The notes under the pieces are model-generated. The model worked only from the letters and a program-made list of their open reading frames with translations, did no database searches and was not told where the DNA came from. Shown here piece by piece: positions 9,843 to 20,044 of a stretch of DNA of 25,394 nucleotides. Source of the DNA: Pseudomonadota bacterium (GTDB lineage Bacteria; Myxococcota_A; Polyangia; Haliangiales; Haliangiaceae); the NCBI GenBank assembly GCA_023430775.1, contig JAEYYY010000094.1, positions 1-25,394 on the forward strand, read 5' to 3'. A program made the translations under genes and the position numbers. Position 1 is the stretch's first letter. Each line of letters opens with the position of its first letter.

Positions 9843-10468
9843 GGCACCACCTCGATGTCGACGGTGTTTGTCGCCGTGCCGAGCGCGACGGTCAGCGTGG
9901 CCTTGCCGGGGGCGCGCGCACGCAGCCGGCGGCGGTCGGTCGAGCCGTCGCGCAGGATCGCGACCGGGCCATCGTCGCCCGCACTCGAGGTCCACGTCAC
10001 CTGGCCCTCGCCGGCGAGCTTCTGCGCGCCGTTCCACAGTGCCGGTTGCAGCGTGATGTCCTCGCCGACCGCGAGCCCGATCGAGCCGCCGATGCGATCA
10101 CCGTCGCGCTTCGCGAGCGAGATCTTCGTCACCGGTGCCCCCCAGACGTGGATGAAGTCGACGACCGAGCCATCGTCGGTGGTGATCAGCACGGCGCTGG
10201 TGCCGGCGGCCTTGGCCACCAGCGCGCCGTCCTCGACCGCGATGATGTCGGGGGCGGCGCTGTCGAGCACCAGGTTCGGCGTCGTGCTGCCGGCGGCCTC
10301 CGACGACACCTCGGGATAGAACTTCGCGCCGATCGCGATCGGCGCGACGGGATGGCGGCGCGAGCACGCCTGATCATCGGCGGCACACTGGCCGACCATG
10401 CTGACCTGGCGCAGCGCGCCGCCGGCGGCACACGCTCCGAGTGGGAGCAGCAGAAGCAAGGATCGCAT
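9839..10468 (-). CDS. Lipoprotein with BIG2/Ig-like region
   Basis: Starting at the ATG of MRSLLLLLPLGAC gives 209 residues. A GTG three codons upstream (10477) is an alternative. The signal is very short and ends in the lipobox LGAC with Cys13. The mature protein is beta-rich, with repeated patterns such as PDIIAVEDGALVAKAAGTSAVLITT and a C-terminal unit of the type RARAPGKATLTVALGTATNTVDIEVV. That unit looks like a BIG2 or related Ig-like domain, in which 'G-T-A-x-V/L-T-V' strands are common. It is the first gene of a three-gene minus-strand operon and overlaps the next start by ATGA. It diverges from the metallophosphoesterase gene. A surface or periplasmic location is likely; the role is unknown. 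Confidence 0.82.
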   Translation of the reverse strand: MRSLLLLLPLGACAAGGALRQVSMVGQCAADDQACSRRHPVAPIAIGAKFYPEVSSEAAGSTTPNLVLDSAAPDIIAVEDGALVAKAAGTSAVLITTDDGSVVDFIHVWGAPVTKISLAKRDGDRIGGSIGLAVGEDITLQPALWNGAQKLAGEGQVTWTSSAGDDGPVAILRDGSTDRRRLRARAPGKATLTVALGTATNTVDIEVVP

Positions 10469-10551
10469 ATGCGACACGAACGGTCCCCGGCAGCATGGCT
10501 TACAGCGTCAAAGCCTCACCACCCGCGAACCGGCTGCGGTATGCACGTGGG

Positions 10552-11556
10552 GTGAAACTCGGCGCCGTTGTTGTTGCACTTGCAGCGCTTGGCTGTGATC
10601 GCGGTCGCCCGAGTCGCGATCCCGTGCCGTCGCCGACTCCCGAGCTGCCCCCGGATCGTCCAGCTCCGGCCGCGGCGACCGCGGCAGCCCCGGCCTGCAC
10701 GCTGTCACCGGTCGCGATGAAGTTCCCGATGCCGAAGCGGCTGGTCGCGATCGGCGATCTCCATGGCGACCTCGGCGCGATGCGCTCGGCCCTCAAGGCC
10801 GCCGGTGCGATCGATGACAAGGACGCCTGGATCGGCGGCGACCTCGTGATCGTCCAGACCGGCGACATGCTCGATCGCGGCGACGACGAGCAGGCGATGA
10901 TCGATCTATCGCTGAAGCTCCAGGCCGACGCCGCGAAGGCCGGAGGTCGCTACATCCAGCTGCTCGGCAACCACGAGCTGATGAACGCCGCCGGCGACTT
11001 CCGCTACGTCACGCCCGCGGCGCTGAACGACTTCGACGACGCGCCCGGCCTCGACACCTCGAAGTGGGCCAAGGTCCCGGAGCGGGTGCGCGGCCGGATC
11101 TCGGCGCTCGGTCCCGGTGGCGTCTACGCGAAGAAGCTCGCCACGCACAACGTGATCGCGATCGTCGGCGACACCGCGTTCTCGCACGCCGGCGTGCTCG
11201 CCGACTGGGTGACGCAGCTCGAGGGCGTCAACCAGAGCGCGCGCTGCTGGCTCGACGGTCAGGCCGGCGGCCCCGACGCGGTGGTCCCGGCGCTCACCGG
11301 CGACACCAGCCCGGTCTGGACCCGCGTGTTCGGCGTCGATCCGGTCGACTGCGCCACCGCGAAGGCGTCGTTCGACAAGCTCGGCATCAAGCGCCAGGTG
11401 GTCGGCCACACGGTGCAGGACAGGGGCATCAACAGCGCGTGCGACGACACGATCTGGCGGATCGACGTCGGCCTGTCGAAGACCTACGGCGGCCCGATCC
11501 AGGTCCTCGAGCTGACGCCGGATAAACCGCCACGGGTGCTGACCGGCTCTCGTTGA
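10552..11556 (+). CDS. Shewanella-like metallophosphoesterase, lipoprotein
   Basis: From the GTG at 10552 the product is 334 residues and begins with a compact lipoprotein signal, VKLGAVVVALAALGC (Cys15). An in-frame ATG at 10495 would give a longer n-region and cannot be excluded. After a Pro/Ala-rich linker come the calcineurin-like motifs GDLHGD (68-73), GDMLDRGDDE (104-113), GNHE (139-142), the histidine in FSHAG (His212) and VGHT (284-287), which together make a complete di-metal site. The spacing and the GDxLDRGDDE form fit the Shewanella-like phosphatase group of PPP-type enzymes, which act on phosphoproteins in the characterised cases. As a lipoprotein its substrate would lie outside the cytoplasm. 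It diverges from the lipoprotein operon and converges on the OmpA gene. Confidence 0.9.
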   Translation: MKLGAVVVALAALGCDRGRPSRDPVPSPTPELPPDRPAPAAATAAAPACTLSPVAMKFPMPKRLVAIGDLHGDLGAMRSALKAAGAIDDKDAWIGGDLVIVQTGDMLDRGDDEQAMIDLSLKLQADAAKAGGRYIQLLGNHELMNAAGDFRYVTPAALNDFDDAPGLDTSKWAKVPERVRGRISALGPGGVYAKKLATHNVIAIVGDTAFSHAGVLADWVTQLEGVNQSARCWLDGQAGGPDAVVPALTGDTSPVWTRVFGVDPVDCATAKASFDKLGIKRQVVGHTVQDRGINSACDDTIWRIDVGLSKTYGGPIQVLELTPDKPPRVLTGSR

Positions 11557-11643
11557 GGCGACGAACGCCCCGCGACGAAGAGGCAATGCGACCAGCGGAC
11601 CCGCGAAACTCTTCTAACTCGTGTCTGCCGGCGCCTGGACCGC

Positions 11644-14052
<2,409 letters not shown>

Positions 14053-14167
14053 TGCTCCAGATGATACGCCCGTTCCGAAGGTCCCTGATAGCGGGCCCTC
14101 CCGGAAGCCGCGATCTTCTTTGGGGATGCTGTGGGGTGTTTATCGAAGTGGTCGCCGGTGGGAGCGA

Positions 14168-14965
14168 CTATTTCGGAAGCGTCATGTTGAAGGTCCAGAT
14201 CACCACCGAGGTGACCGGCTTGTCGTCGGTGTCCTTCGCCGGCTCGAACTCGATCTTCTTCGCCCGGGCGAGCGCGAGCTCGTCGAGCCCGTGACCGAGC
14301 TTGTTGAGCAACACCGCCGAGGTCACCTTGCCGGCCGCGTCGACGACGAGCTTGACCCGGATCGCGCCCTCGATGCCGAGTTGACGCGCCTCCGCCGGGT
14401 ACTCCTTGCCGGCGTCGAAGTAGCCGTAATCACCCTTGGGCAGGGCGCGGGTCTTGATCGTCGCGACCGACACCGGGGGCGGGGGAGGTGGGTCGCCCGA
14501 GCCGGAGCCGGTGCCCGTGCCGGTGCCGCCTCCGGAGCCGCCGCGGCCCGGCACCTTGCCGCGCGCCGCGGGGATCGGGATGCCGCGGCCGGTCGGTGCG
14601 AGATCGGGCATCGGGATGGTCGGCGGATCGCCGCCGGGCGGGGCGGGGTTCGGCGTCTCGGGTGGCGGCGTCTGCGGCTGGGTCTGGACCTGGCGTTGCG
14701 GGGTTCGCGCGACGCGGGGTTGTGGTTGCGGTGGTTGCGGGGTCGGCGGGACCTGCGGCTCGGGCTCGTCGGGTGGGGGCGGTTCCTCGGGTGGCTTGGG
14801 CGGTGGCGGCGGCTCGACCTCGATGTCGACCATCTCGATCACCGGCGCCGGCGGCTTCAGCACCAGCGGGTGGGTGACGATCATCGCGTCGACGAACACG
14901 AGCAGGATGGTGTGGATCGCCACGGTGCCGGCGATCACGAGCACCATCGGAGAATCCCAGCGCAC
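14168..14965 (-). CDS. tonB: TonB family protein (energy transducer)
   Basis: The 265-residue protein has an N-terminal transmembrane anchor (about residues 6-29, VLVIAGTVAIHTILLVFVDAM). A long Pro/Glu-rich periplasm-spanning section (about 45-165; PPPPPKPPEEPPPPDEPEP) follows, with a Gly-rich stretch. The C-terminal TonB domain at 180-265 includes KEYPAEARQLGIEGAIRVK and VVIWTFNMTLPK. TonB proteins couple the proton motive force, harvested by an ExbB/ExbD or TolQ/TolR complex, to outer-membrane receptors. The gene follows exbD directly (20-base gap), so it forms a complete unit with the two upstream genes. The start used is GTG at 14965; an in-frame ATG at 14947 is the alternative. No TonB-dependent receptor is encoded nearby. 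Confidence 0.93.
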   Translation of the reverse strand: MRWDSPMVLVIAGTVAIHTILLVFVDAMIVTHPLVLKPPAPVIEMVDIEVEPPPPPKPPEEPPPPDEPEPQVPPTPQPPQPQPRVARTPQRQVQTQPQTPPPETPNPAPPGGDPPTIPMPDLAPTGRGIPIPAARGKVPGRGGSGGGTGTGTGSGSGDPPPPPPVSVATIKTRALPKGDYGYFDAGKEYPAEARQLGIEGAIRVKLVVDAAGKVTSAVLLNKLGHGLDELALARAKKIEFEPAKDTDDKPVTSVVIWTFNMTLPK

Positions 14966-14985
14966 AGCCCCCGGAGCCTAGCAGG

Positions 14986-15408
14986 TCACTTGTCGTCGAG
15001 CGGCATGTTCTCGAGCGCGATGCCGTTGATGCCGGCCTGCTTGACCACGTCGATGGCGCGCATCACGTTGCCGTACGCGCCTGACCGCGAGCCGTTGATC
15101 AGCGCCTTCGGCTTCTCGACCCCGGCGGTCAGCTCCCGGAGCTTGGCCACCGCGGCGGCATCGTCGGTGAACTTGTCCTTGTTGATGTAGAGCTCGCCTT
15201 CCTTGGTGACCGTGACGCGGAGCGTGCTCTGGATCTCGCCGCCGGTCGCGGCCTTCGGCTTGTCGATCTCGACGCCGCGCGCGACGATCAGCTTCGCCGT
15301 GATCATGAACACCACGAGCAGCACCAGCACGACGTCGACGAACGGCGTCACGTTGATGTCGGTGATCGCCGGGTCGTCGCCCTCGTCCTTGTAGGCGGTG
15401 CCCGCCAT
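14986..15408 (-). CDS. exbD: ExbD/TolR family biopolymer transport protein
   Basis: The 140-residue protein has the family layout: a short cytoplasmic N-terminus with DPAITDINVTPFVDVVLVLLVVFM, a single transmembrane helix (about residues 22-42) containing the functional Asp25, and a periplasmic domain. The ATG follows the TolQ/ExbB stop codon with no gap (TAG directly followed by ATG), so translation is coupled. It works with the neighbouring TolQ/ExbB channel to convert proton flow into motion that energises TonB or the Tol system. ExbD and TolR cannot be told apart with certainty from sequence alone. The TonB gene downstream favours ExbD; the OmpA/peptidoglycan context would also suit Tol. 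Confidence 0.93.
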   Translation of the reverse strand: MAGTAYKDEGDDPAITDINVTPFVDVVLVLLVVFMITAKLIVARGVEIDKPKAATGGEIQSTLRVTVTKEGELYINKDKFTDDAAAVAKLRELTAGVEKPKALINGSRSGAYGNVMRAIDVVKQAGINGIALENMPLDDK

Positions 15409-16104
15409 CTAGTCCCTCACCGGGGCCTTGACGGGCTCCGCCTTGGGCTCCTCGAGCGTCTTGCCCTGCGCCTTCGCGTTGAGGTCGGCGTGGATCAGCG
15501 ACAGCACCTGGTGGGCGCACTCGTCGGCGCCGCCCATCAGCACGCGGATCCGGCGGGTGAAGTAGTTGAACGCGATGACCGCGGGGATCGCGACGAACAG
15601 CCCGAACGCGGTGGCCGACAGCGCCTCGGCGATGGTCTCGAGCGTGCGCTTCTCGGCCTCGGCATCCTTGAGCGTCAGCTCGACGAACGCGCTCATCACG
15701 CCGAGCACGGTGCCGAACAGGCCGACGAACGGCACGTTGTTGCCGAGCGTGCCGAGCACGATCAGGTTCTTGTCGGCGGTGCGGCGCCAGCGCGAGCGCT
15801 CGCCCTGCATCGCTTCACCGGCGGCATCCGCGCCGTGCTGGCGCTCGTCGAGGCCGCGCAGCGCGACCTGGATCGGGATCGCCGGTGAGTCCTTGTACTT
15901 CGCGATCACGCGATCGATCTCGTTGCGCGTGAACGCGCCGCGTAGCTCGCGGTTGAATGCGTCGGTGTCCGCGTCGCGCTCGCGGAACCACAGGAACCTG
16001 TCGATCATCACGCCGATCGAGACGACCGAGAGAATGATCAGCAGCCACAGCACCCACTCCGCACCGAGCTGCGCGAAATCGACGAACGCCTTGGACAGAT
16101 CCAT
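15409..16104 (-). CDS. exbB: MotA/TolQ/ExbB proton channel family protein
   Basis: The 231-residue protein has the three-helix topology of TolQ/ExbB. TM1 is at about 16-38 (VLWLLIILSVVSIGVMI). A cytoplasmic loop with an FRERD/FNRELR segment follows. TM2 is at about 122-145 (NVPFVGLFGTVLGVMSAF) and TM3 at about 163-185 (SATAFGLFVAIPAVIAFNYF). The conserved GLFGTVxGVM and ATAxGLxVAIPAVxAFN motifs are intact. It forms the pentameric inner-membrane channel that pairs with ExbD/TolR. The start lies 12 bases after the truD stop, so truD may be the first gene of the same operon. A charged C-terminal tail (KAQGKTLEEPKAEPVK) extends into the cytoplasm. Confidence 0.94.
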   Translation of the reverse strand: MDLSKAFVDFAQLGAEWVLWLLIILSVVSIGVMIDRFLWFRERDADTDAFNRELRGAFTRNEIDRVIAKYKDSPAIPIQVALRGLDERQHGADAAGEAMQGERSRWRRTADKNLIVLGTLGNNVPFVGLFGTVLGVMSAFVELTLKDAEAEKRTLETIAEALSATAFGLFVAIPAVIAFNYFTRRIRVLMGGADECAHQVLSLIHADLNAKAQGKTLEEPKAEPVKAPVRD

Positions 16105-16116
16105 CGCGAAGCGAAG

Positions 16117-17193
16117 TTACGTCGGTTCCTGCGCCCCGTCGATTCCAGAACCGGGGCTTTCCACCGGCTCGGCCTTCATGATCTCCCGCATCACCACCGT
16201 CGCGTAGGCCCCCGCAGGCAACGCGAGCTCGACCTCGAGAGTCCCATCAGATCCGGCTCGCGCCACCGCGTCGCTGACCTCGATCGCGGCATCGCGGCGG
16301 GTGCCCTCGGCGATCGCGCTGACCGCCCCGAATGCCTCGCGGGTCAGCCCGGCCGCGGTGAGGATCGCGAGCTCGCGCTCGGCCGCGGCGCTGCCCTCGG
16401 CAGGCGCGCGCATCGCGACGCCGAACATCGGTCCCGTCGGTGCGATCTCGCCGGCCGCGATGCGCGGCGTGTCGACGGTGGGGTCGGTGCAATCGAACAA
16501 CCCGCCCGGACGCTTGTGCATGATGTCGCCGGCAAGGGCGGTGCGGTAGAGCCCGTCGTTCAGCCGCGCCGTCAACCAGTCGTTGAACAGCGCCGACTGC
16601 AGGGCCGACACCAGGAACCGGGCCTGCTTGCGATCGCGCGGCTGCGGTGCCTCGCCGGTGACGAACGCACGCCCGCGCTCCGCGTTGTCGCCGGTGCGAC
16701 CGAATCGCTGCTCGCCGTACCAGTTCGGCGCGCCCGGTGCCTCGGCGAGCCGGGCGAGGATCGCGGTGGCGCGCTCGACCGCGTCGGCGGCGACGTCGCG
16801 CACGATCAACCGGAAGCGATTTCCTCGCAGGTGGCCGGTGCGCAGCTTGTTGCCGTGGCGGCTGACCTCGAGCACGCGCAGGCCCTCGATCGCCAGCGCC
16901 TGCGCCGCGTCGGTCGTCACCGGTGGCGGCAGGCTGAGCCACTGCGTGGTCACCGCGTGGCGATCCTTCTGACCGGCGACCCCGATATCGCGCTCGCGAA
17001 CCCCGAGCGCCCGCGCGATCTGGCCGACCGCGAATGCCGTGGTCATGCCGCGCTTCTCGACGCGCACGAATACGTGATCGCCGGAGCCCGAGGGCACGTA
17101 CGCGGGAATCTCGTCGACGATGAAGTCCTCGTCGCGACTCTTGAGCACCCCCCCGGTTCCGGGGAGGTCGTGCGTCAGGTACGGCAGCTTCAC
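16117..17193 (-). CDS. truD: tRNA pseudouridine(13) synthase TruD
   Basis: Taking the GTG at 17193 as start gives 358 residues beginning VKLPYLTHDLPGTGG, which fits the usual TruD N-terminus. A much longer open frame upstream merely shadows the divergent ChaN gene. An ATG at 17229 is possible but would leave only 6 bases to that gene's start. Family motifs are DEDFIVDEIPAYVPSGSGDH, the catalytic segment GVAGQKDRHAVTTQ with Asp77 (cf. Asp80 in E. coli), LRGNRFRLIVRD, PNWYGEQRFGRTGDN and the C-terminal PAGAYATVVMREIMK. TruD isomerises uridine 13 of certain tRNAs. It lies 12 bases upstream of the TolQ/ExbB gene, so cotranscription with the Exb/Ton cluster is likely though functionally unrelated. 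Confidence 0.94.
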   Translation of the reverse strand: MKLPYLTHDLPGTGGVLKSRDEDFIVDEIPAYVPSGSGDHVFVRVEKRGMTTAFAVGQIARALGVRERDIGVAGQKDRHAVTTQWLSLPPPVTTDAAQALAIEGLRVLEVSRHGNKLRTGHLRGNRFRLIVRDVAADAVERATAILARLAEAPGAPNWYGEQRFGRTGDNAERGRAFVTGEAPQPRDRKQARFLVSALQSALFNDWLTARLNDGLYRTALAGDIMHKRPGGLFDCTDPTVDTPRIAAGEIAPTGPMFGVAMRAPAEGSAAAERELAILTAAGLTREAFGAVSAIAEGTRRDAAIEVSDAVARAGSDGTLEVELALPAGAYATVVMREIMKAEPVESPGSGIDGAQEPT

Positions 17194-17235
17194 GGGGCCG
17201 ACCCTACTGCGCAATGCGGGTGCTAGCATTGCCCG

Positions 17236-18348
17236 ATGCTCACGTTTGGCCGGCTGCCCCTGGTCGTCACGACAGTGCTCGCGGCCTGCGGCGGCGCGAA
17301 GTACCCCGCCCACACCACCACGCCGGCCGGACCCGCCGTGCCGGCGATGCCGAAGGGCGGGATCGAGAACGCGGCGCTGCCGTACCAGATCCTCGACAGT
17401 CGCACCGGCCGCTCCGTCGAGGAGCCGGCGTTCTGGGGCCGCCTCGCGAAGGCGCGCGCGGTGTGCATCGGCGAGGAGCACCCGAACCCGCATCATCACT
17501 GGGCGCAGCTGCACAGCGTCCGCGAGATCTCGAAGCGGATCGGCAAGGACAAGCTCGGTCTCGGTCTCGAGATGATCCAGCGTCCGTTCCAGGGTCCGCT
17601 CGACGACTACGTCGCGAAGAAGATCGACGCCGACACGCTGCAATCGCGGGTCGGCTGGGCGGAGCGCTGGGGCTACGAGTGGAGCTATTACGCGCCCACG
17701 TTCGACGCCGCGATCGCCGCCGGCGGCACGATCATCGCGCTCAACGCGCCCAAGGAGCTGGTCAAGAAGATCGTCCGCCAGGGGCTCGAGTCGCTGACCG
17801 CCGACGAGAAGGCGCAGGTCCCCGAGCTCAACCTCGACGACAAGAACCACCGCGCGTGGTTCGACGCGCTGATGAACGACTTGGGTGGTGCCGGTGGGCA
17901 CTCCTCGAAAGGTTCGGACAGTGCTCCGCCCGCCGACGCGCCGGCGAACCCGCACGAGACCACGCCCGAGAACCCGCACGAGACCAAGCCGGCGGGTCCC
18001 AACCCGCACGGCAGCGGCGGCAAGATGCAGATGCCGTCCGCCGACCGGATCTACACCGCGCAGGTGCTGTGGGACGAGACGATGGCCGACGGTAGCGCGA
18101 AGTGGCTCAAGGCCAACCCGACGGGCCACCTGGTCATCCTCGCCGGCAACGGCCACTGCCACGACTCGGCGATCATCAACCGCCTCAAGCGGCGCGGCAT
18201 CGCCGACGTCGTCAGCGTGCGCGCCGTGATCGACGATGGCGAGAGTGGCGCGGTCGCCGACGTGCTCGCGAAGCCGATGACCGACTTCGCGTTCGTCATG
18301 CAGATGCCCAAGGGTGTCAGCAAGGGTGCGAAGACCGCCGCGAGGTAG
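17236..18348 (+). CDS. ChaN/DUF399 family lipoprotein
   Basis: The 370-residue protein starts with a lipoprotein signal ending in VLAAC (Cys18). It has the DUF399/ChaN core: VCIGEEHPNPHHHW (residues 76-89, conserved GExH), LGLGLEMIQRPFQ, WGYEWSYYAPTFDAAI, and the C-terminal LVILAGNGHCHD (299-310, AGxGH). ChaN of Campylobacter is an iron-regulated lipoprotein that binds haem through its tyrosine. The core is split by a low-complexity, Pro/His-rich insertion (about residues 214-268) with three spaced NPH units: NPHETTPENPHET, then NPHGSGG. This could bind metal or simply be a linker. It diverges from truD (42-base gap) and converges on the FKBP gene. Confidence 0.9.
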   Translation: MLTFGRLPLVVTTVLAACGGAKYPAHTTTPAGPAVPAMPKGGIENAALPYQILDSRTGRSVEEPAFWGRLAKARAVCIGEEHPNPHHHWAQLHSVREISKRIGKDKLGLGLEMIQRPFQGPLDDYVAKKIDADTLQSRVGWAERWGYEWSYYAPTFDAAIAAGGTIIALNAPKELVKKIVRQGLESLTADEKAQVPELNLDDKNHRAWFDALMNDLGGAGGHSSKGSDSAPPADAPANPHETTPENPHETKPAGPNPHGSGGKMQMPSADRIYTAQVLWDETMADGSAKWLKANPTGHLVILAGNGHCHDSAIINRLKRRGIADVVSVRAVIDDGESGAVADVLAKPMTDFAFVMQMPKGVSKGAKTAAR

Positions 18349-18607
18349 CGCCGCGCGTCCGCCATCTGGACGCGCTACCGCGCGAGATCGAGTCCCGCTA
18401 CCGCGCGATCAAGTCCGACTTAGTTGTTGCGCGATTTGCGCAAGCGTCCGGCCAGCCGGCCGGAATCGGTGCCCGGTTGGTGAGCGCCGATACCGAGTCG
18501 AGAGAGGCGCCATGACAGCGTTGTCACAGTGTCCGGAAACCGGACAATAAGTGACGCGCGGCGACGTCACGAGATCGGTTCGAGTGACAACGATGTCGTG
18601 GTTGGGG
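18349..18607. other. Longest gene-free gap, between two convergent genes
   Basis: This 259-base gap between the ChaN-like and FKBP stop codons holds no convincing gene. It contains a 13-base direct repeat (cgctaccgcgcga at 18373-18385 and 18396-18408) and a cluster of inverted repeats at 18523-18570, described separately. Confidence 0.7.
18523..18570. terminator. Nested inverted repeats, possible bidirectional terminator or operator
   Basis: The core tgtccgg-aaa-ccggaca (18530-18546) is a perfect 7-base stem with a 3-base loop. It is framed by gtcac (18523-18527) and gtgac (18551-18555). A second arm pair, gtgacg (18551-18556) and cgtcac (18565-18570), shares the right outer arm, so two alternative hairpins are possible. 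The position between converging stops fits a bidirectional terminator. There is no T-run, so it is not a classical rho-independent terminator. Confidence 0.4.
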
Positions 18608-19183
18608 CTACTGCTCGGCGGAGATCAGCTCGACGTCGAACACCAGGATCGAGCCCGGCGGAATGGCGTCGCCGGCGCCGTTGTCACCGTAGGCGAGCTC
18701 GGCGGGGATCATGATGCGGCGCTTGCCGCCGACCTTCATCGACGACAGGCCGATGTCCCAGCCCTTGATCACCATGCCGCCGTCGAAGTTGAACTTGATC
18801 GGCTCGCCGCGATCTACCGAGGCGTCGAACTTGGTCCCGTTGGTGAGGTAGCCCGAGTAGTGGACCTCGACGGGCTTGCCCTTGACCGGCGGTGGGCCGT
18901 GGCCGACCTCGAGGTCGACGAACTTGACGTCGCGATCGACCTGCAACACGCCATCGACGCGCGGTGCACCGGGCGGGTTGAAGTCCGGCGGTAACGCCGA
19001 CTCGATCTGGCCGGTGCGCGGCGCGGTCTGCGGGCGGAGGTCGGGGAGCTTCGCGCTGCGTACCGGCGCGCTGGGCCTCTCGGTCTCGGCGGCCTTCGGC
19101 GTCTCGCTCGCCGCCTTCGAGACACCCTCTTTCTTTTCACAGCCGGCGAACGTCACGAGCAAGACGAGGAGAGCGAGGCGCAT
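18608..19183 (-). CDS. FKBP-type peptidyl-prolyl isomerase lipoprotein
   Basis: The 191-residue protein begins with a lipoprotein signal ending in VTFAGC (Cys15). A charged, probably disordered linker (about 16-70; EKKEGVSKAASETPKAAE) comes next. The C-terminal FKBP domain (about 95-191) contains KPVEVHYSGYLTNGTKFDAS, GMVIKGWDIGLSSMKVGGKR, IPAELAYGDNGAGDAIPPGS and LVFDVEL. These are the strand and active-site segments of FKBP isomerases, which speed up cis-trans isomerisation of prolyl bonds. Lipidation suggests a chaperone-like role in folding envelope proteins. It lies 5 bases behind the TPR gene and is very probably cotranscribed with it. Confidence 0.94.
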   Translation of the reverse strand: MRLALLVLLVTFAGCEKKEGVSKAASETPKAAETERPSAPVRSAKLPDLRPQTAPRTGQIESALPPDFNPPGAPRVDGVLQVDRDVKFVDLEVGHGPPPVKGKPVEVHYSGYLTNGTKFDASVDRGEPIKFNFDGGMVIKGWDIGLSSMKVGGKRRIMIPAELAYGDNGAGDAIPPGSILVFDVELISAEQ

Positions 19184-19188
19184 GGTGC

Positions 19189-19923
19189 TCAGCGTGGTAG
19201 CGCACTACCGGGCCGCGGGCCATTCTCGTCGTTGACCATGCGGATGTAGAGCTGCGCGCTCTTGTTGTTCGGGTCGATGTCGAGCACGCCCTTCCACTCG
19301 GCGATCGCGGCATCGCGACGACCGAGCGAGAACAGCGTGACGCCGAGGTGGATGCGCGCCGGCAGGAAGTCCGGACGCAGCCGCTTGGCATGCTCGAACT
19401 CGGCGACGGCAGCGTGATAGACGCCCATGTCGCGATAGACGTTGCCGAGGCGGACCCGGAGGTCGGCGAAGTCGGGGCAAAGGTCGAGCGCCTTGCTGTA
19501 CTCGCGGACGGCCTCGTCGAACATCGCCAGCCCGCTGTAGGCCGCGCCGAGATCGGCGTGCATGTTGGCGAGCTTGCCGCGCGCGAACCGATCGAGCGCG
19601 TTGGGCTGGCCGACGCTCGCCGACACCGCGTTGGTGTAGACCTCGCGTGCGCGATCGTACTTGCCGCGATCGTTGTAGGTGACCGACAGGTTGAGCGCGG
19701 CCTCGGTGTAGCGAGGGTTGAGCTTGAGCGCGACCTCGAACGCTTCCTCGGCGTCGGAGAACCTACCCTGCGCGTGATAGATGACGCCGAGCATGTTGTA
19801 GACGTCGGGGAAGTTCGGCCGGGCCTGCGCGGCCTCGGAGAGGAACGGCTCGGCGCGCTCGTACTCGTTCGCGTTGTAGTGCTCGCGACCCATCGCGATC
19901 AGCTGCTCGATCCGGTCGCTCAT
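19189..19923 (-). CDS. Tetratricopeptide repeat protein
   Basis: The 244-residue protein consists almost wholly of about six TPR units with the typical pattern. Examples are VYNMLGVIYHAQGRFSDAEE, AALNLSVTYNDRGKYDRARE, HADLGAAYSGLAMFDEAVRE, RVRLGNVYRDMGVYHAAVAE and RIHLGVTLFSLGRRDAAIAE. No signal peptide or membrane segment is visible, so it should be cytoplasmic. TPR arrays mediate protein-protein contacts. The partner is not evident. The gene directly precedes the FKBP lipoprotein gene (5-base gap) and diverges from the frameshifted membrane protein gene. Confidence 0.92.
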   Translation of the reverse strand: MSDRIEQLIAMGREHYNANEYERAEPFLSEAAQARPNFPDVYNMLGVIYHAQGRFSDAEEAFEVALKLNPRYTEAALNLSVTYNDRGKYDRAREVYTNAVSASVGQPNALDRFARGKLANMHADLGAAYSGLAMFDEAVREYSKALDLCPDFADLRVRLGNVYRDMGVYHAAVAEFEHAKRLRPDFLPARIHLGVTLFSLGRRDAAIAEWKGVLDIDPNNKSAQLYIRMVNDENGPRPGSALPR

Positions 19924-20044
19924 CGAGACCAGCTTATATCGCGGGCGCGGCCCTTTCGGGTAGGACCGGTGGGGTACGCGGGCAAATCAGCGCGCGCCGT
20001 TTCACCGCACCGCGGGTCCGGCCGCGGTCGCGCATCGTGGCTCC

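Noticed and set aside
9843..10037. N-terminal extension of the second small lipoprotein to 227 residues
   Set aside because: The extra residues are antisense-like Arg-rich sequence overlapping the preceding lipoprotein gene. The internal MNDTERS start places a proper lipobox and an ATGA junction.
17194..18162. Long N-terminal extension of TruD (681-residue frame)
   Set aside because: The extension lies antisense to the ChaN-like gene and is Arg/Val/Asp-rich noise. TruD homology begins at VKLPYLTHDL, so the GTG at 17193 was chosen.
19348..20040. 5' half of the long + frame ending at 20715
   Set aside because: The portion before about 20480 is antisense to the TPR gene or out of frame with the membrane protein. 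Only its last part is the frameshifted continuation.
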